Source: Barnesiella sp. WM24 | Lineage (GTDB): Bacteria; Bacteroidota; Bacteroidia; Bacteroidales; Muribaculaceae | Direction of reading: 5' to 3' | Length of the DNA: 64,000 bases | Assembly: GCF_004570975.1 (NCBI RefSeq) | Contig: NZ_SPPC01000006.1 | Location: forward strand, 124,001-188,000 | Shown: in pieces, positions 9,472 through 19,043 of the stretch | How positions within the stretch are numbered: position 1 is the stretch's first letter | Layout of the letters: every line of letters starts with the position of its first letter | Program-made: the position numbers and the translations under genes | The notes under the pieces: generated by a model | What the model saw: the letters and a program-made list of their open reading frames with translations, nothing else | Told to the model about the DNA's origin: nothing | The model's database searches: none

Positions 9472-10470
9472 ATGGCTCACGACATAATATTTCTGATATT
9501 AGGTATCATACTGATAATTGCCGGCGGTAATTATCTTACTGACGGGGCGTCGGCTGTGGCTCGCCATTTCAAGGTGTCCAATCTTGTAATAGGACTGACG
9601 GTCGTCGCTTTCGGTTCTTCGACTCCTGACTTTGTAGTGTGTCTAACCTCGACTTTGAGCGGCAAGTCGCAGCTTGCCCTTGGCGATGTCGTGGGAGCCA
9701 ATATATTTGACATTCTTCTCGTAGTGGGTATAGTGGCGCTGGTCAATCCTATACATATCAGCAAGGATATGCTCTGGAAGGACCTTCCGATGCTTGCGCT
9801 TGCCTCTTTGGCACTGTTTTTCTGCGGTGACGACCGGTTGTTTGACGGTACGGCTGATTATATAAGCCGAACTGACGGGCTTATGCTTCTTGCTTTTTTC
9901 GCGATATTCATGGCTTACACATTTGAAATGGCGCGTGAACCACAGCCGCTTGTACCTGCAAATGCCACGGAAAATACATCAAATAAAGATGCCGGCGGAG
10001 GCAAGGGTATGAAAATGTGGCTTGCCGCAGTCTGTATAGCCGGCGGACTTGCCGCTCTTGTCGTGGGCGGTAACTGGATAGTCGACGGAGCGTCGGGAAT
10101 AGCCTTGAAGGCGGGTCTGTCGGAAGGGATGGTAGGTCTTACAATCGTGGCGATAGGCAGTTCTGTGCCTGACCTTGCCACTTCAGTTGTTGCTGCCGTG
10201 AAGAAGCAGCCGGGGATAGCCCTGGGAAATGTGGTCGGGGCGTGTATATTTAATGTGTTTTTTATAATAGGTCTTTGTGCCACAATCAGGCCGCTTGACA
10301 CAGGTACAATATCACTGGTCGATTTCAGCACGCTTGTAGGCGGGTCGCTGTTGCTGTGGCTGTTTGGTCAGATAATAGGAAAGCGGGTGATAACCCGTGG
10401 CGAGGGTGTTGTCCTCGCCCTGGGTTATGTCGCTTATATAACTTATCTTATTGTCAAGGCTGTAGGCTAA
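9472..10470 (+). CDS. CaCA family Ca2+/Na+ antiporter
   Basis: This is an inner-membrane cation/calcium exchanger with about ten hydrophobic helices. It has the two inverted alpha repeats: one around FGSSTPDFVV with DVVGANIFDI, the other around IGSSVPDLAT with NVVGACIFNV. Family members usually have Glu in the G-(T/S)-S-x-P-E motif. Here both repeats have Asp, which may alter ion preference or affinity. The 332-aa length is typical of YrbG-type exchangers. Its stop overlaps the end of the convergent Mrp/ApbC gene by 4 nt. Confidence 0.9.
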   Translation: MAHDIIFLILGIILIIAGGNYLTDGASAVARHFKVSNLVIGLTVVAFGSSTPDFVVCLTSTLSGKSQLALGDVVGANIFDILLVVGIVALVNPIHISKDMLWKDLPMLALASLALFFCGDDRLFDGTADYISRTDGLMLLAFFAIFMAYTFEMAREPQPLVPANATENTSNKDAGGGKGMKMWLAAVCIAGGLAALVVGGNWIVDGASGIALKAGLSEGMVGLTIVAIGSSVPDLATSVVAAVKKQPGIALGNVVGACIFNVFFIIGLCATIRPLDTGTISLVDFSTLVGGSLLLWLFGQIIGKRVITRGEGVVLALGYVAYITYLIVKAVG

Positions 10471-11579
10471 GAGTGGGTCTCTACCGCAGCCGACGGTGGC
10501 AACGCCGCGTTACGCTCGTCGACCGCCGCCACTACAGCGTTTCCAAGTTCCATGAATGCCTCGCCGGTAATGCTGTCTTTCAGAGCTATCGGGGCGCCGC
10601 AGTCGCCTCCTTCACAGATGGTGCCTACGATAGGTATCTGCGCGAGCACTTTCACGTCAAGTTCTTCGGCGAGCTTTACGGCGCCGTCGCGTCCGAAGAT
10701 GTAGTAGCGTTCGTCGGGATGGGCGGCGGGGGTGAACCATGCCATGTTTTCAACTATGCCGAGTACCGGGACATTTACCTTTTCATCGGTGAACATCGCG
10801 ATTCCCTTGCGGGCATCGGCAAGAGCCACTTCCTGGGGTGTGCTGACAATCACCACGCCGGTTATGCCGAGAGTCTGGACAAGCGTAAGGTGGATGTCGC
10901 TCGTGCCCGGGGGCATGTCGATGAGGAAATAGTCAAGCTCGCCCCATGATGCCTGGGTGATAAGCTGGTTGAGGGCGCGTGATGCCATTGCGCCTCGCCA
11001 TAGCACAGGGGAGTTCTTGTCGACGAGAAATCCTATCGAGAGCAGCTTGACGCCATATTTCTCTATGGGCACAATCATGTCTTGACCATCTACATTTTCC
11101 ATATAGATAGGCTCGTCTTCCACACCAAACATCTTAGGAACCGACGGACCGAAAATGTCAGCGTCAAGCAATCCTACTTTGTAGCCGAGACGCGCAAGAG
11201 CGACAGCAAGGTTGCTCGCCACGGTGGATTTACCTACACCGCCTTTGCCCGATGACACACCGATGATGTTCTTTACTTTCGGGAGAGGGCGTTCATCGGC
11301 CTTGGGAGCGGGATTTTCCTTGCGGAATTTCACGCTTATGCGGTCTTTGACGTCAATTTCCGGAGAGATGAATGTGGTGAGTGCAGTCTCAGCGGCTTTC
11401 ACAAGTGATTTTACGAAGGGGTCGGTAGGCTTGTCAAATATAAGCGAGAAGCTCACTTTGTTGCCGTCGATGCGTATGTCATCCTCGACCATGCCGAGTT
11501 CCACGATATTTTTTCCGTTACCGGGATAGCGCACGTTGGTGAGCGCGTCAAGAATCAGATTGGGATATAATGTCTCCAT
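10467..11579 (-). CDS. apbC: Mrp/ApbC (NBP35-like) P-loop iron-sulfur carrier
   Basis: This ATPase is thought to deliver Fe-S clusters in the cytoplasm. An N-terminal MIP18/DUF59-like domain (about 1-90) is followed by the deviant Walker A GKGGVGKST (about 111-119) of the MinD/Mrp family and DMPPGTSD. The CxxC that binds the shared cluster in many Mrp proteins (ENMSYF-C-x-x-C) is replaced by ENMAWFTPAAHPDE, so cluster binding may differ here. It is the last gene of a minus-strand operon after trmB, 26 nt downstream. Confidence 0.9.
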   Translation of the reverse strand: METLYPNLILDALTNVRYPGNGKNIVELGMVEDDIRIDGNKVSFSLIFDKPTDPFVKSLVKAAETALTTFISPEIDVKDRISVKFRKENPAPKADERPLPKVKNIIGVSSGKGGVGKSTVASNLAVALARLGYKVGLLDADIFGPSVPKMFGVEDEPIYMENVDGQDMIVPIEKYGVKLLSIGFLVDKNSPVLWRGAMASRALNQLITQASWGELDYFLIDMPPGTSDIHLTLVQTLGITGVVIVSTPQEVALADARKGIAMFTDEKVNVPVLGIVENMAWFTPAAHPDERYYIFGRDGAVKLAEELDVKVLAQIPIVGTICEGGDCGAPIALKDSITGEAFMELGNAVVAAVDERNAALPPSAAVETHS

Positions 11580-11605
11580 ATAGGTGATTTTTTAGATTTT
11601 TAGAG

Positions 11606-12364
11606 TTAACATTTGTCGGGACACTGGAGTTCGCCGCGCGAGAAACTGCGATAAGTGTCAGGCTCTATCTCCACGTCAGGTTCCGACAGGGTTGTGGCGT
11701 GGTCAAGATGCCAGGAAATGTATTTTATGGTCAGTCCGCGGTCAAGCCATTGCTGCTCGTAGAATGTTCGTATGTTCAAGATGTCGCTTACACCCTGCGG
11801 GTCATGATACAGGTCGGAGGTGTCGGTAACCTTTTTGAACCCGTTATGCTCCACCATATATTGGGTATAGGTGTAAAGGAAGGGGCTGTCGCTTTTCAGA
11901 TGTATGATGCCGTTGTCGCGTATTACCTGTCGGTAAAGGTCCATGAATCGTGTTCCGGTAAGGCGCTTGGTTACTTTTTTCATCTGCGGGTCGGGAAATG
12001 TTATCCATATCTCGTCAACCTCGTCGGGTGAGAAGAAGTGGGGAAGCAGCTCGATGCTTGTGCGCAGGAACGCAGCGTTTTTAATGCCGCGGTCGCGCAC
12101 CTGGCGTGCGCCTGTCCACATTCGCGCACCTTTTATATCGATGCCGATGAAGTTTTTGTCGGGAAATCGCTCGGCGAGCCCCACTGTGTATTCGCCTTTA
12201 CCACAGCCGAGTTCAAGCACTATAGGATTATCGTTGCCGAAATAGTCGCGTCCCCAGCTTCCTTTCATCGGGAAGCCTTTTTCCCGAAGTATGCCGAATG
12301 GATATTGGAATACACATTCCATTGACTCCATTTCGCTGAATTTTCTTAATTTATTTTTTCCCAT
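11606..12364 (-). CDS. trmB: tRNA (guanine-N7-)-methyltransferase
   Basis: TrmB makes m7G46 in tRNA using S-adenosylmethionine. The SAM-binding motif [10 protein letters not shown] (about 50-59), the [11 protein letters not shown] strand and the [10 protein letters not shown] motif are all characteristic. The 252-aa length fits the family. It starts 6 nt after the end of the LRR protein gene in a tight operon. Confidence 0.95.
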   Translation of the reverse strand: MGKNKLRKFSEMESMECVFQYPFGILREKGFPMKGSWGRDYFGNDNPIVLELGCGKGEYTVGLAERFPDKNFIGIDIKGARMWTGARQVRDRGIKNAAFLRTSIELLPHFFSPDEVDEIWITFPDPQMKKVTKRLTGTRFMDLYRQVIRDNGIIHLKSDSPFLYTYTQYMVEHNGFKKVTDTSDLYHDPQGVSDILNIRTFYEQQWLDRGLTIKYISWHLDHATTLSEPDVEIEPDTYRSFSRGELQCPDKC

Positions 12365-12370
12365 ATCAGG

Positions 12371-13333
12371 TCACTTTATATTTAATATTTTTTCGACGCG
12401 GCGGCTGCCGTCGTCATATACAGTCACAATTATGTCTATTTCTGAAACCCGGTAGACGGTCACGCTCTTTATCTGTGCAGTCACAGGGAGCGCAGCAGAA
12501 GCTTCCGTGGCGAGAGTGATGTTGAAATCGCGCCATTGAGGCGATGACATGAAGCGTTCGCTAAAATCAGGACTGACAATCAGCCGTATATCTTGTTGAG
12601 GCAATCCGTGCCACACATTCTCTCCAAGCCGCGGCACATCGTCAACCCCTGTAGCGTCAATCCGCGACAGTCTTGTCATGCCTTCCATCGCCCCGGAGCC
12701 GATATAACTTAACGGTGACGGTAGCTTTATGCCTGTTACCCCTGCCGTGCAGGCAAGCGAGAAATCGCCGATAGAATGTAACGATTCCGGCAGGTCAATC
12801 TCGGTAAGCGTAGCGCATCCGAAAAGCGCGGCGTCACCGATGCTGTCAACTGATGCAGGGAGATATATCTTGCCGAGCCTGTCGCAAGAGGCAAAACACC
12901 TGTCACCTATGTGGCGCAGTTTCTTGCAGTGGCTCAGGTCAATATCTTCAATGGCGGTGGCGGCAAACGCATCGGCTTCGATGCTCTCCAGCGATGAAGG
13001 CAACTCCACTTCACGCAATGACTTGCACCCTCTGAACAATCCTTTCGGAATTACTGTGACACCTTCAGGTATCGCGGCTCTGATAAGATGGTGGCAGTCG
13101 GCAAATGCGTATTGACCTATTTTGGTGAGCCCTTGCGGGATGTCGGCTGTCTTGACTCCTGTCCCCGCATATGCTCCTTCTCCTATTGCCGTGGTGCCGT
13201 CGGGTAGACCGAGGGCGGTAACCGACAGGTCTCCTGTAAAAGCGTAGTCGGCTACGGTCGCAGCCGACAGTGGTGACAGCATAAGCATAAACACCGCTGC
13301 CAGGAAAAACGGGCAATGGACGCGTTTTTTCAT
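12371..13333 (-). CDS. BspA-type leucine-rich repeat secreted protein
   Basis: The protein has a signal peptide and then LRR_5/BspA repeats of about 23 residues (I-P-x-G-V-T-x-I-x-x-x-x-F-x-x-C pattern) through roughly residue 230. A non-repeat C-terminal region follows. Such proteins are surface or periplasmic binding proteins in Bacteroidales. The start ATG overlaps the stop of the small membrane protein gene by 4 nt, and trmB follows after 6 nt. The secreted protein therefore sits within an operon otherwise of housekeeping genes. The ligand is unknown. Confidence 0.82.
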   Translation of the reverse strand: MKKRVHCPFFLAAVFMLMLSPLSAATVADYAFTGDLSVTALGLPDGTTAIGEGAYAGTGVKTADIPQGLTKIGQYAFADCHHLIRAAIPEGVTVIPKGLFRGCKSLREVELPSSLESIEADAFAATAIEDIDLSHCKKLRHIGDRCFASCDRLGKIYLPASVDSIGDAALFGCATLTEIDLPESLHSIGDFSLACTAGVTGIKLPSPLSYIGSGAMEGMTRLSRIDATGVDDVPRLGENVWHGLPQQDIRLIVSPDFSERFMSSPQWRDFNITLATEASAALPVTAQIKSVTVYRVSEIDIIVTVYDDGSRRVEKILNIK

Positions 13334-13608
13334 ATAAGCAGGGAAAATGTTACGCCAAGATATGCGAGCAGCAACAGAGCCAGCAGGATTATGCTGAGCT
13401 CGCGGCGCCCGACATAGCAGCGATAGGCGTAATATGCACTTAGAATGGCGTATATCGGAAATAGATATATAAGCATCTTCCAGTTGCCGCTGTCTTCCTC
13501 AACAGGCAGTGAGGCAATCACCATAGGCCATGAGAACAGAGGGAGCAGCATGATTAAAATTACCACTGTCATCCACCAGGGCGGGCGGTTATAGCTGTTA
13601 TTATCCAT
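13330..13608 (-). CDS. Small three-helix membrane protein
   Basis: This 92-aa protein has three hydrophobic segments (about 12-32, 44-62 and 72-92) separated by short polar loops. I do not recognise the family. It lies 5 nt after the epimerase gene and overlaps the LRR gene by 4 nt, so it belongs to the operon. Its tight coupling supports it being real. Confidence 0.75.
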   Translation of the reverse strand: MDNNSYNRPPWWMTVVILIMLLPLFSWPMVIASLPVEEDSGNWKMLIYLFPIYAILSAYYAYRCYVGRRELSIILLALLLLAYLGVTFSLLI

Positions 13609-13613
13609 AGGGT

Positions 13614-14627
13614 TCAGTTTTTCCGGTTTTTATTGCGGCGATATTCCTCTACAGTTAGCTCGATACCCTTCTCAAGCGACACTTTAGGATTGAACCCGAA
13701 GTCGCGGCGCGAATCGGAGATGTCGGCACTCCAGTTACGCTGCTTCATGATTTTATACTTGTCGGAGTTCAGTGTCGACGGCTTCATTTTCAGTATGCCA
13801 TATTTTTCCGCCACAACGCTCGCCACCTTTGCCATCCAGAGCGGGAGCCTCAGGGGTATCACAAATTTCTTACCGAGCTTGTCGGCTACTATCCTGCGAA
13901 ATTCCGACTGTGTATAGGCGCGGTCCTCGCTGATTATGTATTTGCGGTGCAGCGGCGCTTTTTCAAGAGCCTCAAACATAGCTTCCACAAGGTCGTCGAC
14001 ATAGATGAATGTGAGCAGCTGTTTGCGGAATCCCACCCCGAAATCCCAATGACTGTCGATACACTTTATCATCATCAGATAGTCTTTCTCGTGTGGTCCG
14101 TAGACTCCTGTCGGGCGGAATATAATCCACGGAAAATCCGGCTTCATCTCCAGGAGGGTCTCGCTCTTGATTTTTGACATGCCGTATTTTGTGTTCGGGT
14201 CAGGGATGGTCTTTGACGTGTAAGGCTGATAAGTCTTTTCATCGACCGGACCGAGAGCGCTCAGGCTGCTTATATACAGGAATCGCTGCGGGGTCATGCC
14301 GGTTGCTTCCAGTTCCTCTACGAATGAACGCAGATAGCCGAAGTTTATGCGGTTGAAGTCAGAGTAGTTGGTCACCTTTGTGGCGCCGAGATTATATATA
14401 ATCCAGTCCCATTTCTCACCTTCGGGCAGAGCTGATTTCAGCACACTCCCTATTGATTCCGCGGAATCGTAGTCAAAAGTCACGAAATGCAGCCTTTCAT
14501 CAGTGAGATAGTGACGTGAGGTGGACTCTCTTACCCCTACCCAGGTCTCATAGCCGCGACGCAGGCTTTCGGCAGCTATAAAACCGCCTATGAATCCTCC
14601 AGCGCCGATTATCAATACACGTTTCAT
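13614..14627 (-). CDS. NAD(P)-dependent epimerase/dehydratase (extended SDR)
   Basis: This is an extended short-chain dehydrogenase. The N-terminal nucleotide-binding motif GAGGFIG follows the first strand, and YGMSK supplies the catalytic Tyr-x-x-x-Lys. The substrate is probably a nucleotide sugar or related compound, but nothing fixes it. I start at the ATG at 14627 (MKRVLIIG) rather than the TTG three codons earlier. It heads a five-gene minus-strand operon (epimerase, small membrane protein, LRR protein, trmB, apbC) with gaps of 26 nt or less. Confidence 0.87.
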   Translation of the reverse strand: MKRVLIIGAGGFIGGFIAAESLRRGYETWVGVRESTSRHYLTDERLHFVTFDYDSAESIGSVLKSALPEGEKWDWIIYNLGATKVTNYSDFNRINFGYLRSFVEELEATGMTPQRFLYISSLSALGPVDEKTYQPYTSKTIPDPNTKYGMSKIKSETLLEMKPDFPWIIFRPTGVYGPHEKDYLMMIKCIDSHWDFGVGFRKQLLTFIYVDDLVEAMFEALEKAPLHRKYIISEDRAYTQSEFRRIVADKLGKKFVIPLRLPLWMAKVASVVAEKYGILKMKPSTLNSDKYKIMKQRNWSADISDSRRDFGFNPKVSLEKGIELTVEEYRRNKNRKN

Positions 14628-14732
14628 GTCGAGCAATGTTTATGGCTCAAATTTACACATAAATCGCGAGATTTCAAAAGGTCAAGGCCGCTACAGCTTA
14701 TCGGTCGTTGATACCGTGCCTGGAGCAATCGT

Positions 14733-15245
14733 CTAATCGCCGATGTCTCTCCAGCGATTCAAGCGGTTTCTTATTTCGGTTTTTGGTAGTCGGGAGTTGA
14801 TGACAAATAATTCTTCAAGTCTGTCTGCCGCCGTTAAAGCTGATATGATACCATGCCTCACAAGCTCATCAAATACGAATAAGATTCCATGCACTTCAAT
14901 CGACTGTTGTTCGGCATATCGTCTCAGCCGTCGGTCGCCTGTTAGCATCGGGACTTTATATTTCCTCGCGAAAAAGCATACAGAGCAATCGGGTATGGAG
15001 AGATTGCCGGAAACAGCGGAATGTTCCGCTACAATTTCCATTACCTCGTCGGCGGTGAATCCATCAACTATGATATTCTTTCCATCAACAAGCTCATCAA
15101 AAATCTTGCGCTGGTCAGAGTCTTCAATTTCCGCCACTACAAAATCCACGGTATGAATCTCATATGGCAACTGACACAAGTCTTTCAATAAACCTACCGA
15201 ATGAAGGTCGATGAAGATATTTGTATCGTTTACTAATATCTTCAT
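14733..15245 (-). CDS. PIN-domain nuclease (toxin-like)
   Basis: This 170-aa PIN-domain protein has the expected metal-binding acids: Asp7 (VNDTN), Glu39 (VAEIE), Asp86 (IPDCS) and Asp104 (TGDRRL). PIN proteins are metal-dependent ribonucleases, often toxins. The gene starts 3 nt after the stop of an XRE-ImmA gene. This arrangement matches the XRE/COG2856 plus PIN pairs proposed as toxin-antitoxin modules from genome surveys. The nuclease target and any toxicity are inferred. Confidence 0.85.
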   Translation of the reverse strand: MKILVNDTNIFIDLHSVGLLKDLCQLPYEIHTVDFVVAEIEDSDQRKIFDELVDGKNIIVDGFTADEVMEIVAEHSAVSGNLSIPDCSVCFFARKYKVPMLTGDRRLRRYAEQQSIEVHGILFVFDELVRHGIISALTAADRLEELFVINSRLPKTEIRNRLNRWRDIGD

Positions 15246-15248
15246 TCT

Positions 15249-16307
15249 TTATACGAGCTTGAGTTGGTTCCTTACACTGTCAATAGAAGTATTGAGCAGT
15301 GTTGCCGCTTTTGAAAACGAGATGATTTCGTCAGCTACCGCACGATATACCATTCTGACAAATCTGCCGGAGGTCTCGGAAATAAAAAGCGATTTATCAA
15401 CAATCTCATTGAAATCAGGGAAAAGTTTTTTCTTTTTAAGATAGACTTGGTATCTTCTTCCGCTTATGACTCCTATCTCTTTAAGAGACAGCATGATATT
15501 GTCTATTGAAACGCCATATTGCTTCTGGATGTCTCTTAATTCAGCCAACGATATGTCATGACGTATATTGCCCAACCGTCCTTTCAGCACTGATGAAGGC
15601 ACAAGCATTTCCGAGGCAAACACATTGCAAAGGTTCTCAATTATTTTTGAATCGGATTCACCGGGATATTCCATTATGAGATGTCCGAGTTCGTGTAGCA
15701 AAGTAAAACGCTTCTCTTCAGAAGCCAGATTTCGATTTACCACAATTACCGGAATCGTGTCGTTGGCGTAGCCGCTAAGGCCTCCGAATGATTGGTCTTC
15801 TGAAATCTCAATAATTTTTATACCATTATCTTCAAGCACCTCTGTCACATTTGAGATGCCATCAAGTCCGAGACCGAGTTTGGCACGTACTTCTGTGGCA
15901 TATTCCCTTGCCATTTCAATAGAGTTGACCTTTCTTTTACCGAGCATGAATTCAGTCTGGCTTTCACATAGCTCCTCTATTTCAAGGTATCTCTCCAGCT
16001 CCTCTCTGACTTTTTCGCGTATAGACGCGATTATACGCTCTGATGTGCCGGCTTTTTTATTGAACATTATTTTGTCAACCGCAACAGTAAAAGGTCGGAA
16101 GAAATAGTCAGGCTTGACATCCAGTGCCGTACTGAAAGCTATCAGCATGCGGCTGTCAGGCATAGTGTGCCCCTTTTCGTACTTGTTTATTGCCTGACGG
16201 GTCACTATGGGATGAACTCTTTTTCCAAGTTCATCCATCGTGAGTCCCTTTATAAGGCGCGCCCGGTTGAGCCTTCGTCCGAATATGTTGTCAGTGTCTT
16301 TGGTCAT
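15249..16307 (-). CDS. XRE-family regulator fused to ImmA/IrrE metallopeptidase
   Basis: Residues about 10-70 form an XRE helix-turn-helix (GLTMDELG, TRQAINKYEKG). The C-terminal half is an ImmA/IrrE (COG2856) zinc peptidase domain with the HELGH motif at about 205-209. Such proteins can repress their own promoter and cleave a partner or regulator. I use the ATG at 16307; the open frame extends 8 codons to a TTG at 16331, but the -7 element TAAATTTG (16329-16336, this strand) covers that codon. It is the first gene of a two-gene operon with the PIN nuclease and is probably its antitoxin. Confidence 0.88.
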   Translation of the reverse strand: MTKDTDNIFGRRLNRARLIKGLTMDELGKRVHPIVTRQAINKYEKGHTMPDSRMLIAFSTALDVKPDYFFRPFTVAVDKIMFNKKAGTSERIIASIREKVREELERYLEIEELCESQTEFMLGKRKVNSIEMAREYATEVRAKLGLGLDGISNVTEVLEDNGIKIIEISEDQSFGGLSGYANDTIPVIVVNRNLASEEKRFTLLHELGHLIMEYPGESDSKIIENLCNVFASEMLVPSSVLKGRLGNIRHDISLAELRDIQKQYGVSIDNIMLSLKEIGVISGRRYQVYLKKKKLFPDFNEIVDKSLFISETSGRFVRMVYRAVADEIISFSKAATLLNTSIDSVRNQLKLV

Positions 16308-16328
16308 ATTAGAGAAATTTTTGGTTGA

Positions 16329-16336
16329 CAAATTTA
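16329..16336 (-). promoter_or_regulatory. -7 element of the XRE-ImmA/PIN operon
   Basis: TAAATTTG on the minus strand lies 21 nt before the ATG at 16307 and rules out the earlier TTG start. TTTA further upstream is a weak -33 candidate. Confidence 0.5.
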
Positions 16337-16390
16337 TGAAATATTTCTCATTTGTAAACCATGCTATGCCATAAAAAGTTTATATATACA

Positions 16391-16420
16391 AAAAGAGCCG
16401 GGACAGTGCCCGGCTCTTTT
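16391..16420. terminator. Bidirectional intrinsic terminator
   Basis: A 12-bp perfect inverted repeat (AAAAGAGCCGGG at 16391-16402, CCCGGCTCTTTT at 16409-16420) has A and T runs in its arms. It lies downstream of the BI-1 gene and upstream of the XRE-ImmA promoter, and mainly ends BI-1 transcription. Confidence 0.85.
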
Positions 16421-16441
16421 GAGGTGTATCGTGTAGATAAA

Positions 16442-17143
16442 TCAGTCTCTTGAGCTGCCGAAGAAACGGAGCAGATAGAGGAAGAGGTTGATGAAATCGA
16501 GATACAGGGAGAGAGCGCCTATGGTGGCAAGACGTGACACGGAGAAACCTCCGTTGTATTCTGCCATGCGCTTGATCTGCTGGGTGTCCCAGGCGGTAAG
16601 TCCGATGAAAATCAGGACACCGGCTATTGACACAATCCATTCAAGGGTAGAGTTGGCCCAGAATATGTTGACCACGCTGGCGATTATAAGCCCTATCAGC
16701 GCCATAAACAGGAAGTTGCCTATTTTTGTAAGGTCACGGCTCGTGAAGTAGCCGTAGACACTCATGGCTCCGAACACTCCCGACGTTATTATGAACGTCT
16801 TGAAGATAGACACCGGGGTGTATGCGTAAAATATGAGTGAGAAAGTTACACCGTTAAGTATGGCAAACGCATAAAACAGCAGTGTGGCAACCGGAGAGCT
16901 GATTTTGTTGACTGCTCCGCTGATGCCAAATACCATCAGAAGTTCTGCAATGAGAAGTCCCCAGTATACCCAACGGTGAGTGGCGAGGAAATATACGAGA
17001 TTGGGGATGCATGAGCATATCCAGGCCGCGCCTGCTGTAACGAGCAGCGCGAGAAACATCTTTACATAAACGCGCTTCATGACCTGCGATACGCGGCTGT
17101 CAAGCGACTGTGAGTTGAATGAATCTAAATTGTAATTATTCAT
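16442..17143 (-). CDS. Bax inhibitor-1/YccA family membrane protein
   Basis: This 233-aa protein has seven predicted hydrophobic helices, with the family features FG(I/A)...YG and GL-T-A-W-D-T-Q near the C-terminus. BI-1/YccA proteins form pH-sensitive Ca2+ leak channels or modulate FtsH-type proteolysis in bacteria. The physiological role here is unknown. It is monocistronic, with a strong terminator after it. Confidence 0.9.
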   Translation of the reverse strand: MNNYNLDSFNSQSLDSRVSQVMKRVYVKMFLALLVTAGAAWICSCIPNLVYFLATHRWVYWGLLIAELLMVFGISGAVNKISSPVATLLFYAFAILNGVTFSLIFYAYTPVSIFKTFIITSGVFGAMSVYGYFTSRDLTKIGNFLFMALIGLIIASVVNIFWANSTLEWIVSIAGVLIFIGLTAWDTQQIKRMAEYNGGFSVSRLATIGALSLYLDFINLFLYLLRFFGSSRD

Positions 17144-17215
17144 AATTATTAATTGGTGTTTAGAGAGATAACGTATCAGCCGCGCCTTGTGTGACGCTGC
17201 CGATGTTAAATTATG

Positions 17216-19000
17216 TTACATGCGCTCCGGCACCTCGATTCCGAGAAGTGACATGCCGCTCTTTACCACGGCAGCCACCTCGGTGCTGAGGGCGAGACGC
17301 AATGAGCGTACAGCCGCGTCTTCCTCGTTGAGGATGGAGTAGTCGTGGTAGAACTGATTGTATTCTTTCACGAGGTCATAGACGTAGTTGGCTATGAGTG
17401 CCGGTGAATAGCTGCGTCCTGCTTCGGCTACCACCGCTGGATAGTCGGCAAGATGCTGTATGAGCGAAATCTCCTTTTCATTAGGTTTGACTGTTTCATA
17501 TCCCTCAGCCTTGTAGCCGGCATCGGCGGCCTTGCGAAGCACTGAACGTATACGGGCATAGGTGTATTGAATGAATGGTCCGGTGTTTCCGTTGAAGTCG
17601 ATTGACTCTTTGGGGTTGAACGTCATGTTTTTGCGCGGGTCAACCTTCAGGAGGAAGTATTTCAGTGCGCCCATTCCTACTATTCGCGCTATTTCTTCCG
17701 ACTCTTCGGGAGTGAAATCGCCTTTTCCGCGTTCAGCCGATACTTCGCGTGCGCCCTGTATCATCTCGTCCATAAGGTCGTCGGCATCTACTACTGTGCC
17801 TTCGCGGCTCTTCATCTTTCCTTCGGGAAGCTCCACCATTCCGTAGGAGAAATGCACAAGATCCTTACCCCACTTGAATCCGAGCCTGTCGAGAAGCAGT
17901 GAAAGCACCTGGAAGTGGTAGTTTTGCTCGTTGCCTACGACATAAATCATCTTGTCAATCGGGAAATCCTGGTAGCGGAGCTTGGCGGTGCCGATATCCT
18001 GGGTCATGTAGACCGACGTGCCGTCGCTGCGGAGCAACAGCTTGTGGTCAAGTCCCGCATCGGTAAGGTCAGCCCATACTGAGCCGTCCTCCTTGCGATA
18101 CATTATGCCCTTTTCTATGCCTTCAAGCACCTTGTCTTTACCTTCAAGATAAGTGTTGCTCTCGTAATATATCTTGTCGAAGTCCACACCGAGACGCTTG
18201 TAGGTCTCGTCAAATCCGGCATATACCCAGTCGTTCATCATTTCCCACAGAGCGCGCACCTCCGGGTCTTTCTGCTCCCAGCGGCGAAGCATCTCTCGCG
18301 CCTCAAGCATGAGCGGTGACTGCTTTTCAGCTTCTTCCTCGCTTAGCCCTTTTGCGACAAGCTCTTTCAGTTCAGCCTTGTAGTGCTTGTCAAATAACAC
18401 ATAGAAGTCGCCGATGAGGTGGTCGCCCTTCTTTCCGGTCGATTCCGGGGTGGCTCCTTCGCCCCATTTTTTCCATGCAAGCATCGACTTGCAGATGTGT
18501 ATGCCTCGGTCGTTGACTATGTTGGTCTTTACGACGCGGTTGCCACAGGCGGCAAGGATGCGTGACAGGCTGTAGCCGAGCAGGTTGTTGCGCACGTGTC
18601 CGAGGTGAAGCGGCTTGTTGGTGTTTGGCGAAGAGTATTCGACCATTACAAGCGGGCTGTCGTCGGTGGCTTTCACAAATCCGTAGTCGGGGGTGTCGGC
18701 GATGTGACGGAGCATCGAGGTGAAGTAACCCGGCTCGATCACGATGTTGAGAAATCCCTTGATTACATTGAAGCGGTCGACAGCCGGCTCGTTGTCCACA
18801 AGCCAGTCGCCTATCTCGGTTCCCACCGCCTCGGGTGACTTCCGGGCTGCTTTCACCCAAGGAAACACTACGACAGTGAGGTTGCCCTCAAATTCCTTCT
18901 TGGTAGTCTGCGGCACAATTGACGCAGGGTCGGTCTCGACTCCGTAGAGTTCCTTGACCGCGCGTGCCACTGCCTGAGCTATAATGCTATCTATCGACAT
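17216..19000 (-). CDS. argS: Arginine--tRNA ligase
   Basis: ArgRS charges tRNA-Arg. The class I HIGH-type motif appears as HLGH in NTNKPLHLGHVRNN, the KMSKS-like loop as GKMKSREGT, and the C-terminus carries the DALR anticodon-binding domain. I start at the ATG at 19000 (MSIDSIIAQA), giving 594 aa. An upstream in-frame Met at 19066 would place the -7 promoter element inside the gene. The gene diverges from nadB, with both -7 elements in the 126-nt gap. Confidence 0.95.
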   Translation of the reverse strand: MSIDSIIAQAVARAVKELYGVETDPASIVPQTTKKEFEGNLTVVVFPWVKAARKSPEAVGTEIGDWLVDNEPAVDRFNVIKGFLNIVIEPGYFTSMLRHIADTPDYGFVKATDDSPLVMVEYSSPNTNKPLHLGHVRNNLLGYSLSRILAACGNRVVKTNIVNDRGIHICKSMLAWKKWGEGATPESTGKKGDHLIGDFYVLFDKHYKAELKELVAKGLSEEEAEKQSPLMLEAREMLRRWEQKDPEVRALWEMMNDWVYAGFDETYKRLGVDFDKIYYESNTYLEGKDKVLEGIEKGIMYRKEDGSVWADLTDAGLDHKLLLRSDGTSVYMTQDIGTAKLRYQDFPIDKMIYVVGNEQNYHFQVLSLLLDRLGFKWGKDLVHFSYGMVELPEGKMKSREGTVVDADDLMDEMIQGAREVSAERGKGDFTPEESEEIARIVGMGALKYFLLKVDPRKNMTFNPKESIDFNGNTGPFIQYTYARIRSVLRKAADAGYKAEGYETVKPNEKEISLIQHLADYPAVVAEAGRSYSPALIANYVYDLVKEYNQFYHDYSILNEEDAAVRSLRLALSTEVAAVVKSGMSLLGIEVPERM

Positions 19001-19043
19001 TATCTTTTGGTTTAAATTAATTTTTGCGGGTAACTTATGGCTG

